From Bacterioplanes sanyensis (GTDB lineage Bacteria; Pseudomonadota; Gammaproteobacteria; Pseudomonadales; Oceanobacteraceae), in the NCBI RefSeq assembly GCF_014652515.1, contig NZ_BMYY01000002.1:389450-453449 (forward strand): a stretch of 64,000 nt of DNA, in the 5' to 3' direction. The notes beneath the pieces were generated by a model. It ran no database searches. It was not told the origin of the DNA and was given only the letters and a program-made list of their open reading frames with translations. The translations under genes and the position numbers were made by a program. Of the stretch, positions 54,632 to 63,318 are shown one piece after another (position 1 is the first letter of the stretch; each line of letters starts with the position of its first letter).

Positions 54632-55045
54632 ATGGATCAGTTGTTTGAGTTCATTGGCAATCACGTCTGGTTAGTCGCCATCTGGACAGCATTTTTGCTG
54701 GCCTTGATATGGGACAACCGCCAACGCAGTGGCGCTTCGGTGTCGGTGGCACAGGCCACGGTCATGATCAACAAAGAAGACGCTGTGGTGCTGGATATCC
54801 GCGATAAAAAGGATTACCGCGCCGGCCACGTCACCAATGCCATCAACATTCCTTACGCTAATCTGGCCAACCGCCTAGGCGAGCTGAGTCCGCATAAGGA
54901 AAAGCCCATCATCTTGGTGTGCAAAACCGGACAAACGGTGTCGATGGCGGGCAAGATGCTGCGCGAAAAAGGCTTTAATGCCGTGCGTTTGCAAGGTGGC
55001 ATGATGGAGTGGACTGCTCAAAACCTGCCGGTCGTAAAAAAATAA
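54632..55045 (+). CDS. yibN: Membrane-anchored rhodanese-like protein (YibN)
   Basis: A 137-residue protein with one N-terminal transmembrane helix (VWLVAIWTAFLLALIW) and a rhodanese domain. The active-site loop is VCKTGQTVSMAGKML with catalytic cysteine in VCKTG. It likely carries persulfide sulfur. yibN usually precedes grxC and secB; grxC is absent here, with secB following after 24 bases. Confidence 0.88.
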   Translation: MDQLFEFIGNHVWLVAIWTAFLLALIWDNRQRSGASVSVAQATVMINKEDAVVLDIRDKKDYRAGHVTNAINIPYANLANRLGELSPHKEKPIILVCKTGQTVSMAGKMLREKGFNAVRLQGGMMEWTAQNLPVVKK

Positions 55046-55069
55046 CTCACGTACTAAGGAACCCCAATC

Positions 55070-55540
55070 ATGGCTGACAACGAAAACCCACAATTTGCTT
55101 TGCAACGCATCTACATTAAAGATTCGTCGTTTGAAGCACCGAACACGCCCAAAACCTTCACTCAAGAGTGGAAGCCAGAAATCAAACTGGACTTAAACAG
55201 CGGCGCGCGCAAAGTTGACGAAGGCTTTTACGAAGTGTCGGTTAAGGTGACCATCACCGCGACCAACGCTGACGAAACCGCTTTCCTAGTAGAGCTGATG
55301 CAATGCGGTTTGTTTGCGGTCAGCAACATCCCAGAAGAGCAGCTGCAGCCAATGCTGGGTGCTATGTGCCCGAACATCTTGTTCCCATACTTGCGCGAGA
55401 GCGTGGATGCGATGGTGGTTAAAGGTGGCTTCCCAGCTTTGATGCTGGCGCCTATCAACTTTGACGCCCTGTATCAGCAGCGCGTACAGCAAGCCCAGCA
55501 ACAAGCTGAGCAAGCCTCCAGTGAAGAAGCAACGCACTGA
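55070..55540 (+). CDS. secB: Protein-export chaperone SecB
   Basis: A 156-residue SecB (E. coli 155). Family features are FALQRIYIKDSSFEAPNTP, VSVKVTITATN, and the C-terminal LFPYLRESVDAMVVKGGFPALMLAPINFDALY, followed by a Gln-rich tail. It keeps preproteins unfolded and passes them to SecA. An intrinsic terminator follows at 55565. Confidence 0.97.
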   Translation: MADNENPQFALQRIYIKDSSFEAPNTPKTFTQEWKPEIKLDLNSGARKVDEGFYEVSVKVTITATNADETAFLVELMQCGLFAVSNIPEEQLQPMLGAMCPNILFPYLRESVDAMVVKGGFPALMLAPINFDALYQQRVQQAQQQAEQASSEEATH

Positions 55541-55564
55541 TCATTACTGAGCAAGAGTGTTGTT

Positions 55565-55593
55565 AAAAAACGCGGCTTGGGCCGCGTTTTTTT
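55565..55593 (+). terminator. Intrinsic terminator after secB
   Basis: AAAACGCGGC and GCCGCGTTTT pair around TTGG, followed by a T-run. A-rich flank on the left makes it potentially bidirectional. Confidence 0.85.
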
Positions 55594-55678
55594 ATGCCTG
55601 TGTAACGGCGTTTGTCGGCATAAATGAATGGAGTTAGCGGGCTCGATTCTTTAAACTTCCACAAAACTTGTACAGAGC

Positions 55679-56674
55679 ATGGGAGCGTTTGTGGAATCCA
55701 GTCAAAAACCGTCCTTTGGTGTCCTGCTTGTCAACCTTGGCACCCCCAAAGCCCCAACCGCCAGCGCCGTGCGCGAATATCTGGCTGAATTTTTATGGGA
55801 TAAACGCGTTGTCGACGTGCCGCGGCCTTTATGGTGGCTGATTTTGCACGGCGTCATTTTGCGCATTCGCCCAGGGCGCGTAGCCAAAGCCTACGCCAGT
55901 GTTTGGACCGAAGACGGCTCACCACTGATGAGTATTTCGCGCCAACAGCAAGCGGCGTTGCAGCAACTGTTGGGCCCTGAAGTCCCGGTGAGCCTGGCCA
56001 TGACCTATGGCGAGCCGACCATGGAGCAAGCCGGGTTGGAGCTGCGCCGTGCCGGTGTGGAAAAAATGCTGGTCTTGCCGCTGTTCCCGCAGAATTCGTC
56101 ATCGACCACGGCGGCGGTGCACGATCGCTTGGCCAAAGGTCTGGCACGCTGTCCACACTTGCCGGAAATGCGCTGGGTCAGTCATTACCACGACCATCCT
56201 TTATATATAAAAGCGTTGGCCAACTCGGTGCGTGACTACTGGGCTGAGCACGGCCAGGGCGAGCGCTTATTGATGTCGTTCCATGGCATTCCACAGCGCT
56301 ACGAAGACCGTGGTGATCCTTACCCCGAGCAGTGCCGGCAAACGGCGAAAGCCTTGGCCTTGGAGCTGGGCTTAAACGACGAGCAGTGGCTGTGCTCGTT
56401 TCAATCACGCTTTGGCCGTGAGGAGTGGGTCAAACCCTACACCGATTTTACTCTGCAGGACTGGGGCAAAGAAGGCTTAAGCCGCGTGGACGTCATTAGC
56501 CCAGCGTTTGCCGCCGACTGCTTGGAAACGCTGGAGGAGTTGGAAGAGGAAAACCGCGATAACTTCCAACAAGCCGGTGGCGGTGATTACCACTACATTC
56601 CTTGCCTCAACGTGCGTGACGATCACATGCAGTTACTGGCAGAGCTGGTGCGCCAACACACTCAGGGTTGGTAA
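55679..56674 (+). CDS. hemH: Ferrochelatase
   Basis: A 331-residue ferrochelatase. Signatures are VLLVNLGTPKAPTASAVREYLAEFL, MTYGEPTM, VLPLFPQNSSSTTAAVHD, LLMSFHGIPQRYEDRGDPY with the metal-site histidine, and VDVISPAFAADCLETLEEL with the catalytic glutamate region. It inserts iron into protoporphyrin IX. The ATG at 55679 is used; a GTG 12 bases downstream has a better-spaced GGGAG. It has no Fur box that I can see. Confidence 0.95.
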   Translation: MGAFVESSQKPSFGVLLVNLGTPKAPTASAVREYLAEFLWDKRVVDVPRPLWWLILHGVILRIRPGRVAKAYASVWTEDGSPLMSISRQQQAALQQLLGPEVPVSLAMTYGEPTMEQAGLELRRAGVEKMLVLPLFPQNSSSTTAAVHDRLAKGLARCPHLPEMRWVSHYHDHPLYIKALANSVRDYWAEHGQGERLLMSFHGIPQRYEDRGDPYPEQCRQTAKALALELGLNDEQWLCSFQSRFGREEWVKPYTDFTLQDWGKEGLSRVDVISPAFAADCLETLEELEEENRDNFQQAGGGDYHYIPCLNVRDDHMQLLAELVRQHTQGW

Positions 56675-56775
56675 GGCTCGATCACGGAATTGCGCGTTTC
56701 GATCATGGTGCCCGCTAGGGCACTGTGTAACCATGGCGCTCGCCTTTTACTCTTAACAAAACCAGAGATCGCGTT

Positions 56776-57585
56776 ATGACGGAACGAGTCACCTGTGATA
56801 TTCAGCAAGGCGTCGCCACGGTGTGGTTAAACCGCCCGGACAAGCTGAATGGCTTGGATATGCCCATGTTTAAGCAAATGGTGGCCATGGCCAAGCGCTT
56901 GCGTCGTGATCGCTCGGTACGTTGTGTGGTGCTGGCGGCTAAGGGCGACTCCTTTTGCGCCGGGCTGGATTTTAACGCCCTCAGCAAAGACCCCAGCATG
57001 GTGCCCAAGGTGTTTTTAAAGTGGCCTTGGCGCAAGCAGAACCTCGCCCAGGAAATTGCCCATTGCTGGCGTGATTTACCAGTGCCGGTGATTTGTGCCA
57101 TTCACGGCAACTGCTTTGGTGGCGGTCTGCAAATCGCCCTGGCGTGTGATTACCGCATTGCCACAGCGGATGCCAACCTCAGCATTATGGAAATGAAGTG
57201 GGGCTTGATTCCGGACATGAGTGGCATGGTGACGTTATCGCGCTTAACCCGGGTGGACATCGCCCAGGAGCTGATCATGACTGGCCGTCAGTTTTCTGCG
57301 CAAGAAGGCCATGAGTTCGGCTTGATCAGCCGCCTCGATAACGACCCCGTTGCGGCGGCACACGCCATGGCCACTACGGTGGCGAGCAAATCGCCGGATG
57401 CCGTTGCGGCTAGCAAATACCTGCTGAAAAAAACCTGGCAGGTGGGCGAGCGCCGTGCCTTATTGTGGGAGCGCCTGGTGCAAATGCGTTTGTTAGGGCG
57501 CAAAAATCAACGCATCGCCATGCAAAACGGCTTAAAGCGTGACCAAGCGCCTAAACCGTTTTTGGATCGTAGCTCTTTTCGTTAA
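56776..57585 (+). CDS. Enoyl-CoA hydratase/isomerase family protein (crotonase)
   Basis: A 269-residue crotonase-fold protein. The oxyanion-hole segments are VLAAKGDSFCAGLDFNALSKD and AIHGNCFGGGLQIALACDYRIAT. The conserved region MEMKWGLIPDMSGMVTLSRL carries Asp near the usual second acid, resembling dienoyl-CoA isomerase-type or short-chain crotonases. The substrate is not assignable. It sits alone between hemH and sulP. Confidence 0.85.
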   Translation: MTERVTCDIQQGVATVWLNRPDKLNGLDMPMFKQMVAMAKRLRRDRSVRCVVLAAKGDSFCAGLDFNALSKDPSMVPKVFLKWPWRKQNLAQEIAHCWRDLPVPVICAIHGNCFGGGLQIALACDYRIATADANLSIMEMKWGLIPDMSGMVTLSRLTRVDIAQELIMTGRQFSAQEGHEFGLISRLDNDPVAAAHAMATTVASKSPDAVAASKYLLKKTWQVGERRALLWERLVQMRLLGRKNQRIAMQNGLKRDQAPKPFLDRSSFR

Positions 57586-57597
57586 TACGGTTTAGCT

Positions 57598-57625
57598 AAG
57601 GCACCTCTGAATAATTTGGTGCCTT
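57598..57625. repeat. Hairpin with GGCACCTCTGAATAATTTGG-type sequence
   Basis: AAGGCACC and GGTGCCTT pair across 12 bases, between the convergent crotonase and SulP genes, so it can act as a terminator. Its core is related to motifs at 62087-62110 and, inverted, at 62318-62338, suggesting a dispersed repeat or an insertion-element end. Confidence 0.5.
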
Positions 57626-57632
57626 AATTGGG

Positions 57633-59342
57633 TTAGTCGGGTGCGCGCAGTGCACACCAAGCGTCATATTGACTCATAAACACCTGACCGCTGAGTTGCT
57701 GCAAAAAGTGCGAGCGCTTGAGTTGGTCCATCACCGGGCCTTTGACTTCGGAAAGATGCAGGCGCACGCCGCTGTCTTGCAAGCGCTGGTTAATGGCTTC
57801 TAGGCTCTCCAGCGCCGAGGCGTCAATGCCGTTGACCGCGGGACACATTAATATCAAATGCTCAATGGCCGGATTGGCGGCGACTTTTTCTGTGATTAAG
57901 TCTTCTAAGTAGCGGGCATTGGCAAAATACAGCGACTCGTCCACACGCAGGGTTAATAAGCGCGCATCGGTTTCTACCTGCACGCGCTCGACGTTGCGAA
58001 AATGCTCCGTGCCCGCCACCCGGCCCACCACGGCATAATGCGGTTTGCTGGTGCGATACAACAACAGCAACACCGACAATACAACGCCGCTGCCGATGCC
58101 GACTTCCACGCCGACCAGCAAGGTCAGCAGCAAGGTGGCAAACATGGCGGCAAAGTCGCTGCGCGAATAGCGCCAGGTGCGCCCCAGTGCTTCCAAATCC
58201 ACCAGCGACAACACGGCGACAATGATGGTGGCGGCCAGCGTGGCCTTGGGTAAAAAATACATCAAAGGCGTTAATAACAGTGTGGCGATGGCAATGCCTA
58301 CGGCGGTAAAAGCACCCGCAGCGGGCGTTTGTGCGCCGGCATCAAAGTTCACCACCGAGCGTGAAAACCCGCCGGTGACGGGCAAGCCACCGGAAACCGC
58401 CGAGGCGACGTTGGCGCTGCCCAAGCCCAGCAACTCTTGGTTGGGGTCGATGCGCTGGCGGCGTTTGGCGGCCAGGGTTTGCGCCACCGACACCGACTCG
58501 ACAAAGCCCACCACGCTAATCAGCACAGCGGCCAGTGCCAATTGCTGCCACAGGGCAGCGTCAAAATGGGGCACGCTCAGCTGTGGCAGGCCGGCCGGCA
58601 CCAAGCCTACCACCGACACGCCTTGCTGCTCTAAGCCCAAGCCCCAGGTCAGAGCCGTGGTTACGATCACAGCCATAACCGGCCCGGCTTTACTGAGCAT
58701 GTCAGCAAGGCTGGGGTTAACTCCCAACTGCTGTAGCCAGGGCTTTAAATAGCGCCGCACGGCCAATAAAAAAAACAAGGCGCCGCTGCCTAGCAGCAAG
58801 GTCGGTATATGAAGCTGTGGCACATTGGCTAATAAAGAGTGGCCAATGCTTAATAAGGTATGGCCCTCAGCCTCAATGCCTAAAATATGGCGCAACTGGC
58901 TGGCGGCAATGAGCAAGCCGGAGGCGGTAATAAATCCAGAAATGACCGGATGGCTGAGAAAATTCGCCAGCATGCCCAAGCGCAGCAGCCCCATAACGAT
59001 CAGGATTAACCCAGACAAGAGCGCTAACACCATGGCGGCGGCAATAACATCGTTTAACTGAGTGAGCCCTAACTGAGCAATGGCAGCCGCGGTCATCAGC
59101 GACACCACCGCCACCGGCCCAACGGCCAAAGTGCGGCTGCTGCCAAACAGGGCGTAGGCCACCAATGGCAAAATACTGGCGTATAAGCCGACCTGTGCGG
59201 GTAAACCGGCCAGTAGGGCATAAGCCAGAGATTGCGGAATCAGCATGATGGTGACAATGAGCGCTGCCACCACATCGCTGCTCAAAGCGGTGCGGTCGTA
59301 GTGTTTTAGCCACTGCAATATTGGTAGGTAACGCTGCAGCAT
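57633..59342 (-). CDS. SulP family anion transporter with STAS domain
   Basis: A 569-residue SLC26/SulP protein. The transmembrane part has the signature AALIVTIMLIPQSLAYALLAGLPAQVGLYASILP and about 12-14 helices up to residue 430. The cytoplasmic STAS domain follows (HLILMCPAVNGIDASALESLEAI). The substrate is sulfate, bicarbonate or another anion; pairing with a Blh-type hydrolase 10 bases upstream points to sulfur or sulfide metabolism. Confidence 0.9.
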   Translation of the reverse strand: MLQRYLPILQWLKHYDRTALSSDVVAALIVTIMLIPQSLAYALLAGLPAQVGLYASILPLVAYALFGSSRTLAVGPVAVVSLMTAAAIAQLGLTQLNDVIAAAMVLALLSGLILIVMGLLRLGMLANFLSHPVISGFITASGLLIAASQLRHILGIEAEGHTLLSIGHSLLANVPQLHIPTLLLGSGALFFLLAVRRYLKPWLQQLGVNPSLADMLSKAGPVMAVIVTTALTWGLGLEQQGVSVVGLVPAGLPQLSVPHFDAALWQQLALAAVLISVVGFVESVSVAQTLAAKRRQRIDPNQELLGLGSANVASAVSGGLPVTGGFSRSVVNFDAGAQTPAAGAFTAVGIAIATLLLTPLMYFLPKATLAATIIVAVLSLVDLEALGRTWRYSRSDFAAMFATLLLTLLVGVEVGIGSGVVLSVLLLLYRTSKPHYAVVGRVAGTEHFRNVERVQVETDARLLTLRVDESLYFANARYLEDLITEKVAANPAIEHLILMCPAVNGIDASALESLEAINQRLQDSGVRLHLSEVKGPVMDQLKRSHFLQQLSGQVFMSQYDAWCALRAPD

Positions 59343-59352
59343 GGGCTTCCTA

Positions 59353-60216
59353 TCAGAATAAATTGAGTGGCAGTTTTAAATACACCTGACCGTTATCATC
59401 CGCTGGCGGCATTTGGCCGGCACGCATATTGACCTGCACCGATGGCAAAATCAGACGCGGCATATCCAACGTGGCGTCGCGCTCGGTGCGCATGGCAACA
59501 AACTCGTCTTCGCTCACGCCTTGATGAATATGCACGTTGGCGACTTTTTCTTCTTTCACTGTGCTTTGGTAGCGATAATGCTCGCGCCCGGGGGCCAGGT
59601 AGTCGTGGCACATAAATAAGCGCGTTTCATCGGGCAGGGCAAAAATCTTTTGTACCGATTGGTAGAGGCTGCGGGCATCGCCACCAGGAAAGTCGCAGCG
59701 GGCGGTGCCGTAGTCTGGCATAAATAGGGTGTCACCGACAAAAGCGGCATCGCCAAATAAATACGTCATGCAGGCTGGGGTGTGGCCGGGCGTGTGCAGT
59801 GCACGGCCCTGCAGTTGCCCAATGTTGATGACATCGCCATCGGCAAATAAGGCATCAAACTGGCTGCCATCGCGGGCAAACTCAGTGCCGGCGTTAAAGG
59901 CTTTGCCAAACACCTGTTGCACTGTGGTGATGTGCTGGCCAATGCCCAAGCGTGCGCCAGTATGTTGCTGCAAATAGGGCGCGGCCGATAAGTGATCGGC
60001 GTGCACATGGGTCTCTAAAATCCAATCCACTACTAAGCCGTGCTGTTCAATAAACGCCAGCAAGGCTTCTGCAGAGCGGGTATCGGTGCGCCCAGCGGAG
60101 TAATCGAAGTCGAGCACCGAATCGATAATGGCGCAATGCTTAGACTGCGGGTCTTGCACCACATAGCTGTAGGTAAATGTGGGCTCGTCGAAGAAGGCGG
60201 TCACAAGCGGCGTCAT
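59353..60216 (-). CDS. MBL-fold hydrolase, Blh/persulfide dioxygenase-like
   Basis: A 287-residue metallo-beta-lactamase-fold protein with the metal motif ETHVHADHLSAAPYL (HxHxDH), the downstream HTPACMTYLFGDAAFVGDTLF (metal Asp), and CHDYLAPG. The length and GTARCDFPGGDARSLYQSVQKI match the beta-lactamase hydrolase-like and ETHE1 group that oxidises glutathione persulfide. In Xylella/Agrobacterium, Blh genes pair with sulfite/sulfate transporters under the BigR repressor (family knowledge). No bigR is in the window. Confidence 0.82.
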   Translation of the reverse strand: MTPLVTAFFDEPTFTYSYVVQDPQSKHCAIIDSVLDFDYSAGRTDTRSAEALLAFIEQHGLVVDWILETHVHADHLSAAPYLQQHTGARLGIGQHITTVQQVFGKAFNAGTEFARDGSQFDALFADGDVINIGQLQGRALHTPGHTPACMTYLFGDAAFVGDTLFMPDYGTARCDFPGGDARSLYQSVQKIFALPDETRLFMCHDYLAPGREHYRYQSTVKEEKVANVHIHQGVSEDEFVAMRTERDATLDMPRLILPSVQVNMRAGQMPPADDNGQVYLKLPLNLF

Positions 60217-60238
60217 AAAGCCTCCGGCTTAATGTCAT

Positions 60239-60274
60239 TTGGTTCTAAGGATATTCTATATTTCTATATAACCA
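60239..60274. promoter_or_regulatory. AT-rich inverted repeat upstream of the Blh-like gene, candidate operator
   Basis: TTGGTT (60239-60244) and AACCAA (60269-60274) flank an AT-rich core (ATATTCTATATTTCTATAT), 23 bases upstream of the start. The core could be an ArsR/BigR-family operator and promoter; assignment is tentative. Confidence 0.4.
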
Positions 60275-60355
60275 AGGTAGCATGCTGTAGCTTGGATGTC
60301 ATGACCCGCATCAGTAAAGCGCATTTCCCATCTTGATGTGGGGGCGAGGCAATGC

Positions 60356-60403
60356 GGGTAGAAAGGTGAGTGGGTAGAAAGGTGAGTGGGTAGAAAGGTG
60401 AGT
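60356..60403. repeat. Three tandem copies of a 16-bp repeat
   Basis: GGGTAGAAAGGTGAGT occurs three times exactly, then a partial fourth (GGGT). It lies between the Blh-like gene and the C15-like gene, outside coding sequence. Replication slippage is the simplest explanation. Confidence 0.9.
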
Positions 60404-60485
60404 GGGTTTGATCGGGGGCGAGCAAGAGCCACGGATGTGGCCCTTATTTATGTCACGGCTCGTGTCACAGCACGGCGATTTTATT

Positions 60486-61589
60486 TTAAAGCGCGCCAAT
60501 GGCTTGGGTCAGCATGGCGCGGATTTGCGCAACAATGGCCTCTTCGGTATCAGCTTCGTAGCCACGCACGGCTGGGGTATGAATATGACCGATGGCGATA
60601 TCTGGGTTGAGCTGTTGGCCCAATAGAATTGCTCGATAGCTGATTTCATTGGATAAATAACCACCGCCAGAGCCTTCGACTGAGGTTTGCCCTGCCAGTT
60701 GGCCCAAATTTTCGGCTGCAAATTGGCCTTGCTCCAGCGTTTGCACTTGGCGATTATCCTTCACCTGCCAGCGCCCTTGCACTTGCTGCATGGCGTGAAC
60801 GGGCAGCGAGAACTCAACAAACTGCGGCCCTGCTAGCTCCTCACCCATAAGCCTAGGCGGTAGGGGTTGCTCATGGGTCGCGCCGGTAAAAATATTGCGA
60901 TTACCCGGTGCTTTGGCGCTGCGATTTAAGCCGGGGAAGCGTTCTAAATCAAAATGTTCCCGTCCCATAGAAATAGTGACCACCATATCGACTTTATGAG
61001 TGGTTAAATACGGTGTTAATAACGCTTCGATCATGCCTTGATCAAAATCTTCAAAGCGCACGGGAATCATCGCTGCTTCTATTTCGGCGCGGCGACCGTT
61101 TCGTGTTAATACTTGATTGTCGAGTTGCAATGCGGCCAAGCCAGATGGATTGGATTGATGCAAGTAACGGTCGAGAAAAAACGGATCAAAACCGGTAATT
61201 AAAATACGCACATCGGCATTTTGATCAAAGTTAATATCGTCAATGCCACGCGATGCACGCTCAAGTTCTGTTAGCTGTTCATCTTGCATGCCTTGCTGTT
61301 TTAATGCGCGGCGCAGCCATAGGCGGTTCCAGTATAAAGGTCTGTCATCACTCAGCTCGCTTTGCGCTAACGTCACTGCTTGGCGCCACAGTTGATGGCC
61401 GGCAGCTTGCAGTTGCTCGGAAGTGGGGGCTGCACCGAGTTTGTCTTTTAATGGCTGCGCGACCGACGCCAAGGGCGTCAATAATGAGGGTTGCTCGGTT
61501 TCAGCTTTGGCCACGCGCAGTTCTTCTGGGTCGAGGGCGGTGGCATGAAAACTGAGGCCGGCTAAGGCAAGCAATAAAAGAGAGCGCAT
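60486..61589 (-). CDS. Exported pyroglutamyl-peptidase-like (C15) protein with active-site Cys to Ser
   Basis: A 367-residue protein with signal peptide (MRSLLLLALAGLSFHATA), a helical N-terminal extension (about residues 20-120), then a peptidase C15 fold (ILITGFDPFFLDRYLHQSNPSG ... MGREHFDLERFPGLNRS). Where C15 enzymes have the nucleophile in a YxCN pattern, this one reads GGYLSNEISYR (Ser313). The histidine region GHIHTP (337) and a glutamate in FDLERF are retained. It is either an inactive homologue or a serine variant. Export and extension are unusual for C15, which is normally cytoplasmic and about 215 residues. Confidence 0.75.
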   Translation of the reverse strand: MRSLLLLALAGLSFHATALDPEELRVAKAETEQPSLLTPLASVAQPLKDKLGAAPTSEQLQAAGHQLWRQAVTLAQSELSDDRPLYWNRLWLRRALKQQGMQDEQLTELERASRGIDDINFDQNADVRILITGFDPFFLDRYLHQSNPSGLAALQLDNQVLTRNGRRAEIEAAMIPVRFEDFDQGMIEALLTPYLTTHKVDMVVTISMGREHFDLERFPGLNRSAKAPGNRNIFTGATHEQPLPPRLMGEELAGPQFVEFSLPVHAMQQVQGRWQVKDNRQVQTLEQGQFAAENLGQLAGQTSVEGSGGGYLSNEISYRAILLGQQLNPDIAIGHIHTPAVRGYEADTEEAIVAQIRAMLTQAIGAL

Positions 61590-62084
61590 AAAAAAGTCTA
61601 CTGCTGTGATAAAACGCTTAGGCTATCACAAGGCAGTGCATGAGCAGACTAAGACGTTCGCTGTAAATGCGCGCGGCGTATGATTTTTGTCACGCACACC
61701 GCCATTGCCTTTTGCTGAGCAGGTCTATTCAGCCATCAGCTTACACCTTAACCCGTGGCTGAGCCGTTCAGAGCACAGTTATGAAGATTTTTGCTCAAAA
61801 CCGGTGCCAATATGGACATGATCGGCGCTTATCACTTCTGGCTTCACCGAGTAACGTTATCCACGCACAGGCTTTGCTAGACAGCAGCTGCCACATCCTT
61901 CATGCAGCCATGCTGGGGTGTTAAACAAACTTGGCTTCTCTAAAATTGTGGATAAAAACCCGCTTAATCAATACGATGGCCCCAGTCATGCGAGCCACAT
62001 TACGGCAGAAAATCATTGACGTGTGCAGCAAAAAAATTCAGCAAAAGGTGAAGGGGGGAATGTATCTTTTTACGCTTTTTGGCT

Positions 62085-62338
62085 GGGGCACCTCGGAATA
62101 GTTCGGTGCCCGCTCTGGAACGCCAGAGGGCTCAAGATCACGACGCTCTAGCAAGGCTACCGCAAAAATCGGCGACACAGGGCTAGAGTTCTCTGGCGCT
62201 CCCAAAGGGCGCGGGCAGCAGGTTTCTATAACGTCGTTGCCGATGTTGAAAAGGACTGGCCATTTCCTGCCATCGTCGCCTTGCTCTGAAAGCTTGCTGC
62301 ACTCGCGCAGAGCTGTGCAGAATTACTCAGAGGTGTCC
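62085..62338. mobile_element. Short element with imperfect terminal inverted repeats, IS remnant or MITE-like
   Basis: The left end (from 62089) reads CACCTCGGAATAGTTCGG; the right end, on the other strand (62335 leftward), reads CACCTCTGAGTAATTCTG: 14 of 18 positions match. The 254 bases between have no transposase. A third related end occurs at 57598-57625. Target duplications are not clear. Confidence 0.4.
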
Positions 62339-62859
62339 TAAAAAATGACGACCCCGAGCTGCTGATGGAGGCGGCTACTTGGTGGATTCAACCTCATCAA
62401 CTGGATCACTTTGAAAAAGCAGTGAAGAATCGCCGGATGGTGGAGGCTATTGGCGACTAACAGCTAAGCCTTCTATGGACTTATCACGACCACGCGATTA
62501 GCTTCAGTTGAGCACGACACAGCTCTGTTGACCCTGTTAAAAAGCGCGAGCGATATTGAGAGTTACCGAAATCCTCTTCTTACCACTTTGCTAAGCCCTA
62601 GCTGTAGGGCCAAAGGAAGATCAATTGATGCTTGTCTCTTAAGACGGCAGCATAAAGCAGCCGTCGATCTTCATTTGTTTTATATCAGCACAGTGTTGTT
62701 GTTACGTGGGATGCCGCCTAATGTTTGGCATCAGTGAATGACGCGAAGGACGAGCAAACCAATCAGATAGAAAACAGAGCCTCCTAACCTAGGACAAGGA
62801 AGCGATAAGCAACGCGGAGTTGTGCTAAGCGAAGCAGACATTTTCTAGAATGCGAGTAT

Positions 62860-62878
62860 TGCGACATTATATGTCGCA
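62860..62878. repeat. 19-bp palindrome TGCGACAT-TAT-ATGTCGCA
   Basis: Two 8-base arms around TAT, just downstream of a direct-like TGCGA at 62851. It could be a recombinase site or an operator at the edge of the accessory region; nothing nearby decides this. Confidence 0.6.
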
Positions 62879-63318
62879 TGTTGTCTGTTATAAGAGCTTT
62901 TACCCTTCTCAGCCTCCTATAAAGTGGGCATACTGCGCCTTTCTTGGAAATAAGTTACTCAATAGACTGATCTCGATGAGTTGGAAGTAACCAGATTATG
63001 AGTTTGTTATGGCTTCGCTCGAAAGGCGAGATGTGAGTGACGCGTGGAGCGTATATGCCGTTATGTTCACTAATCTGCGCGCTGATCCATCACAGCAAGT
63101 CCCTTTAGCTGTTAGCCAAACCCAGCTGAATCAGTTCCTAGCAGCCTACTGGGTGGGGTAATAACCACCGAGTTAGTAGCGAACACGAATTATCGGCTGG
63201 TGTGGTAATGCTCATGGCGGGGGCGTGAACCTCGGGCATACAAACCCCGTTGCATGATGGCCTTCAGCGTTGTGATGGCTACCTGATCCGACGATCTTAC
63301 AGTGAAGGAGTATTTAAG

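Larger units (their letters stand above)
61590..63318. other. 1.7-kb gene-poor region with repeats and possible gene remnants
   Basis: No convincing gene. It contains an inverted repeat TGTGATA/TATCACA (61605-61630) just upstream of the C15-like gene, a 254-base element with imperfect terminal inverted repeats, a short open frame 62290-62460 (ends ...HQLDHFEKAVKNRRMVEAIGD, no start that fits, looks like a gene 3' fragment), a 19-bp palindrome at 62860, and a 50-codon frame at 63009-63161 without a clear Shine-Dalgarno. Base composition is more AT-rich towards the right. This looks like the border of an accessory island. Confidence 0.5.

Noticed and set aside
61605-61630. TGTGATA...TATCACA considered as a CRP site
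   Set aside because: The TGTGA and TCACA halves are 16 bases apart rather than 6, so it is not a CRP site; it may be some other operator.
62528-62737. 69-codon plus-strand frame in the gene-poor region
   Set aside because: No Shine-Dalgarno, no recognisable domain, low-complexity residues; lies among repeats and is likely chance.
63009-63161. 50-codon frame beginning MASLERRDVSDAWSVYAV
   Set aside because: No ribosome-binding site and no known family; could be a remnant, but support is too weak for a gene call.
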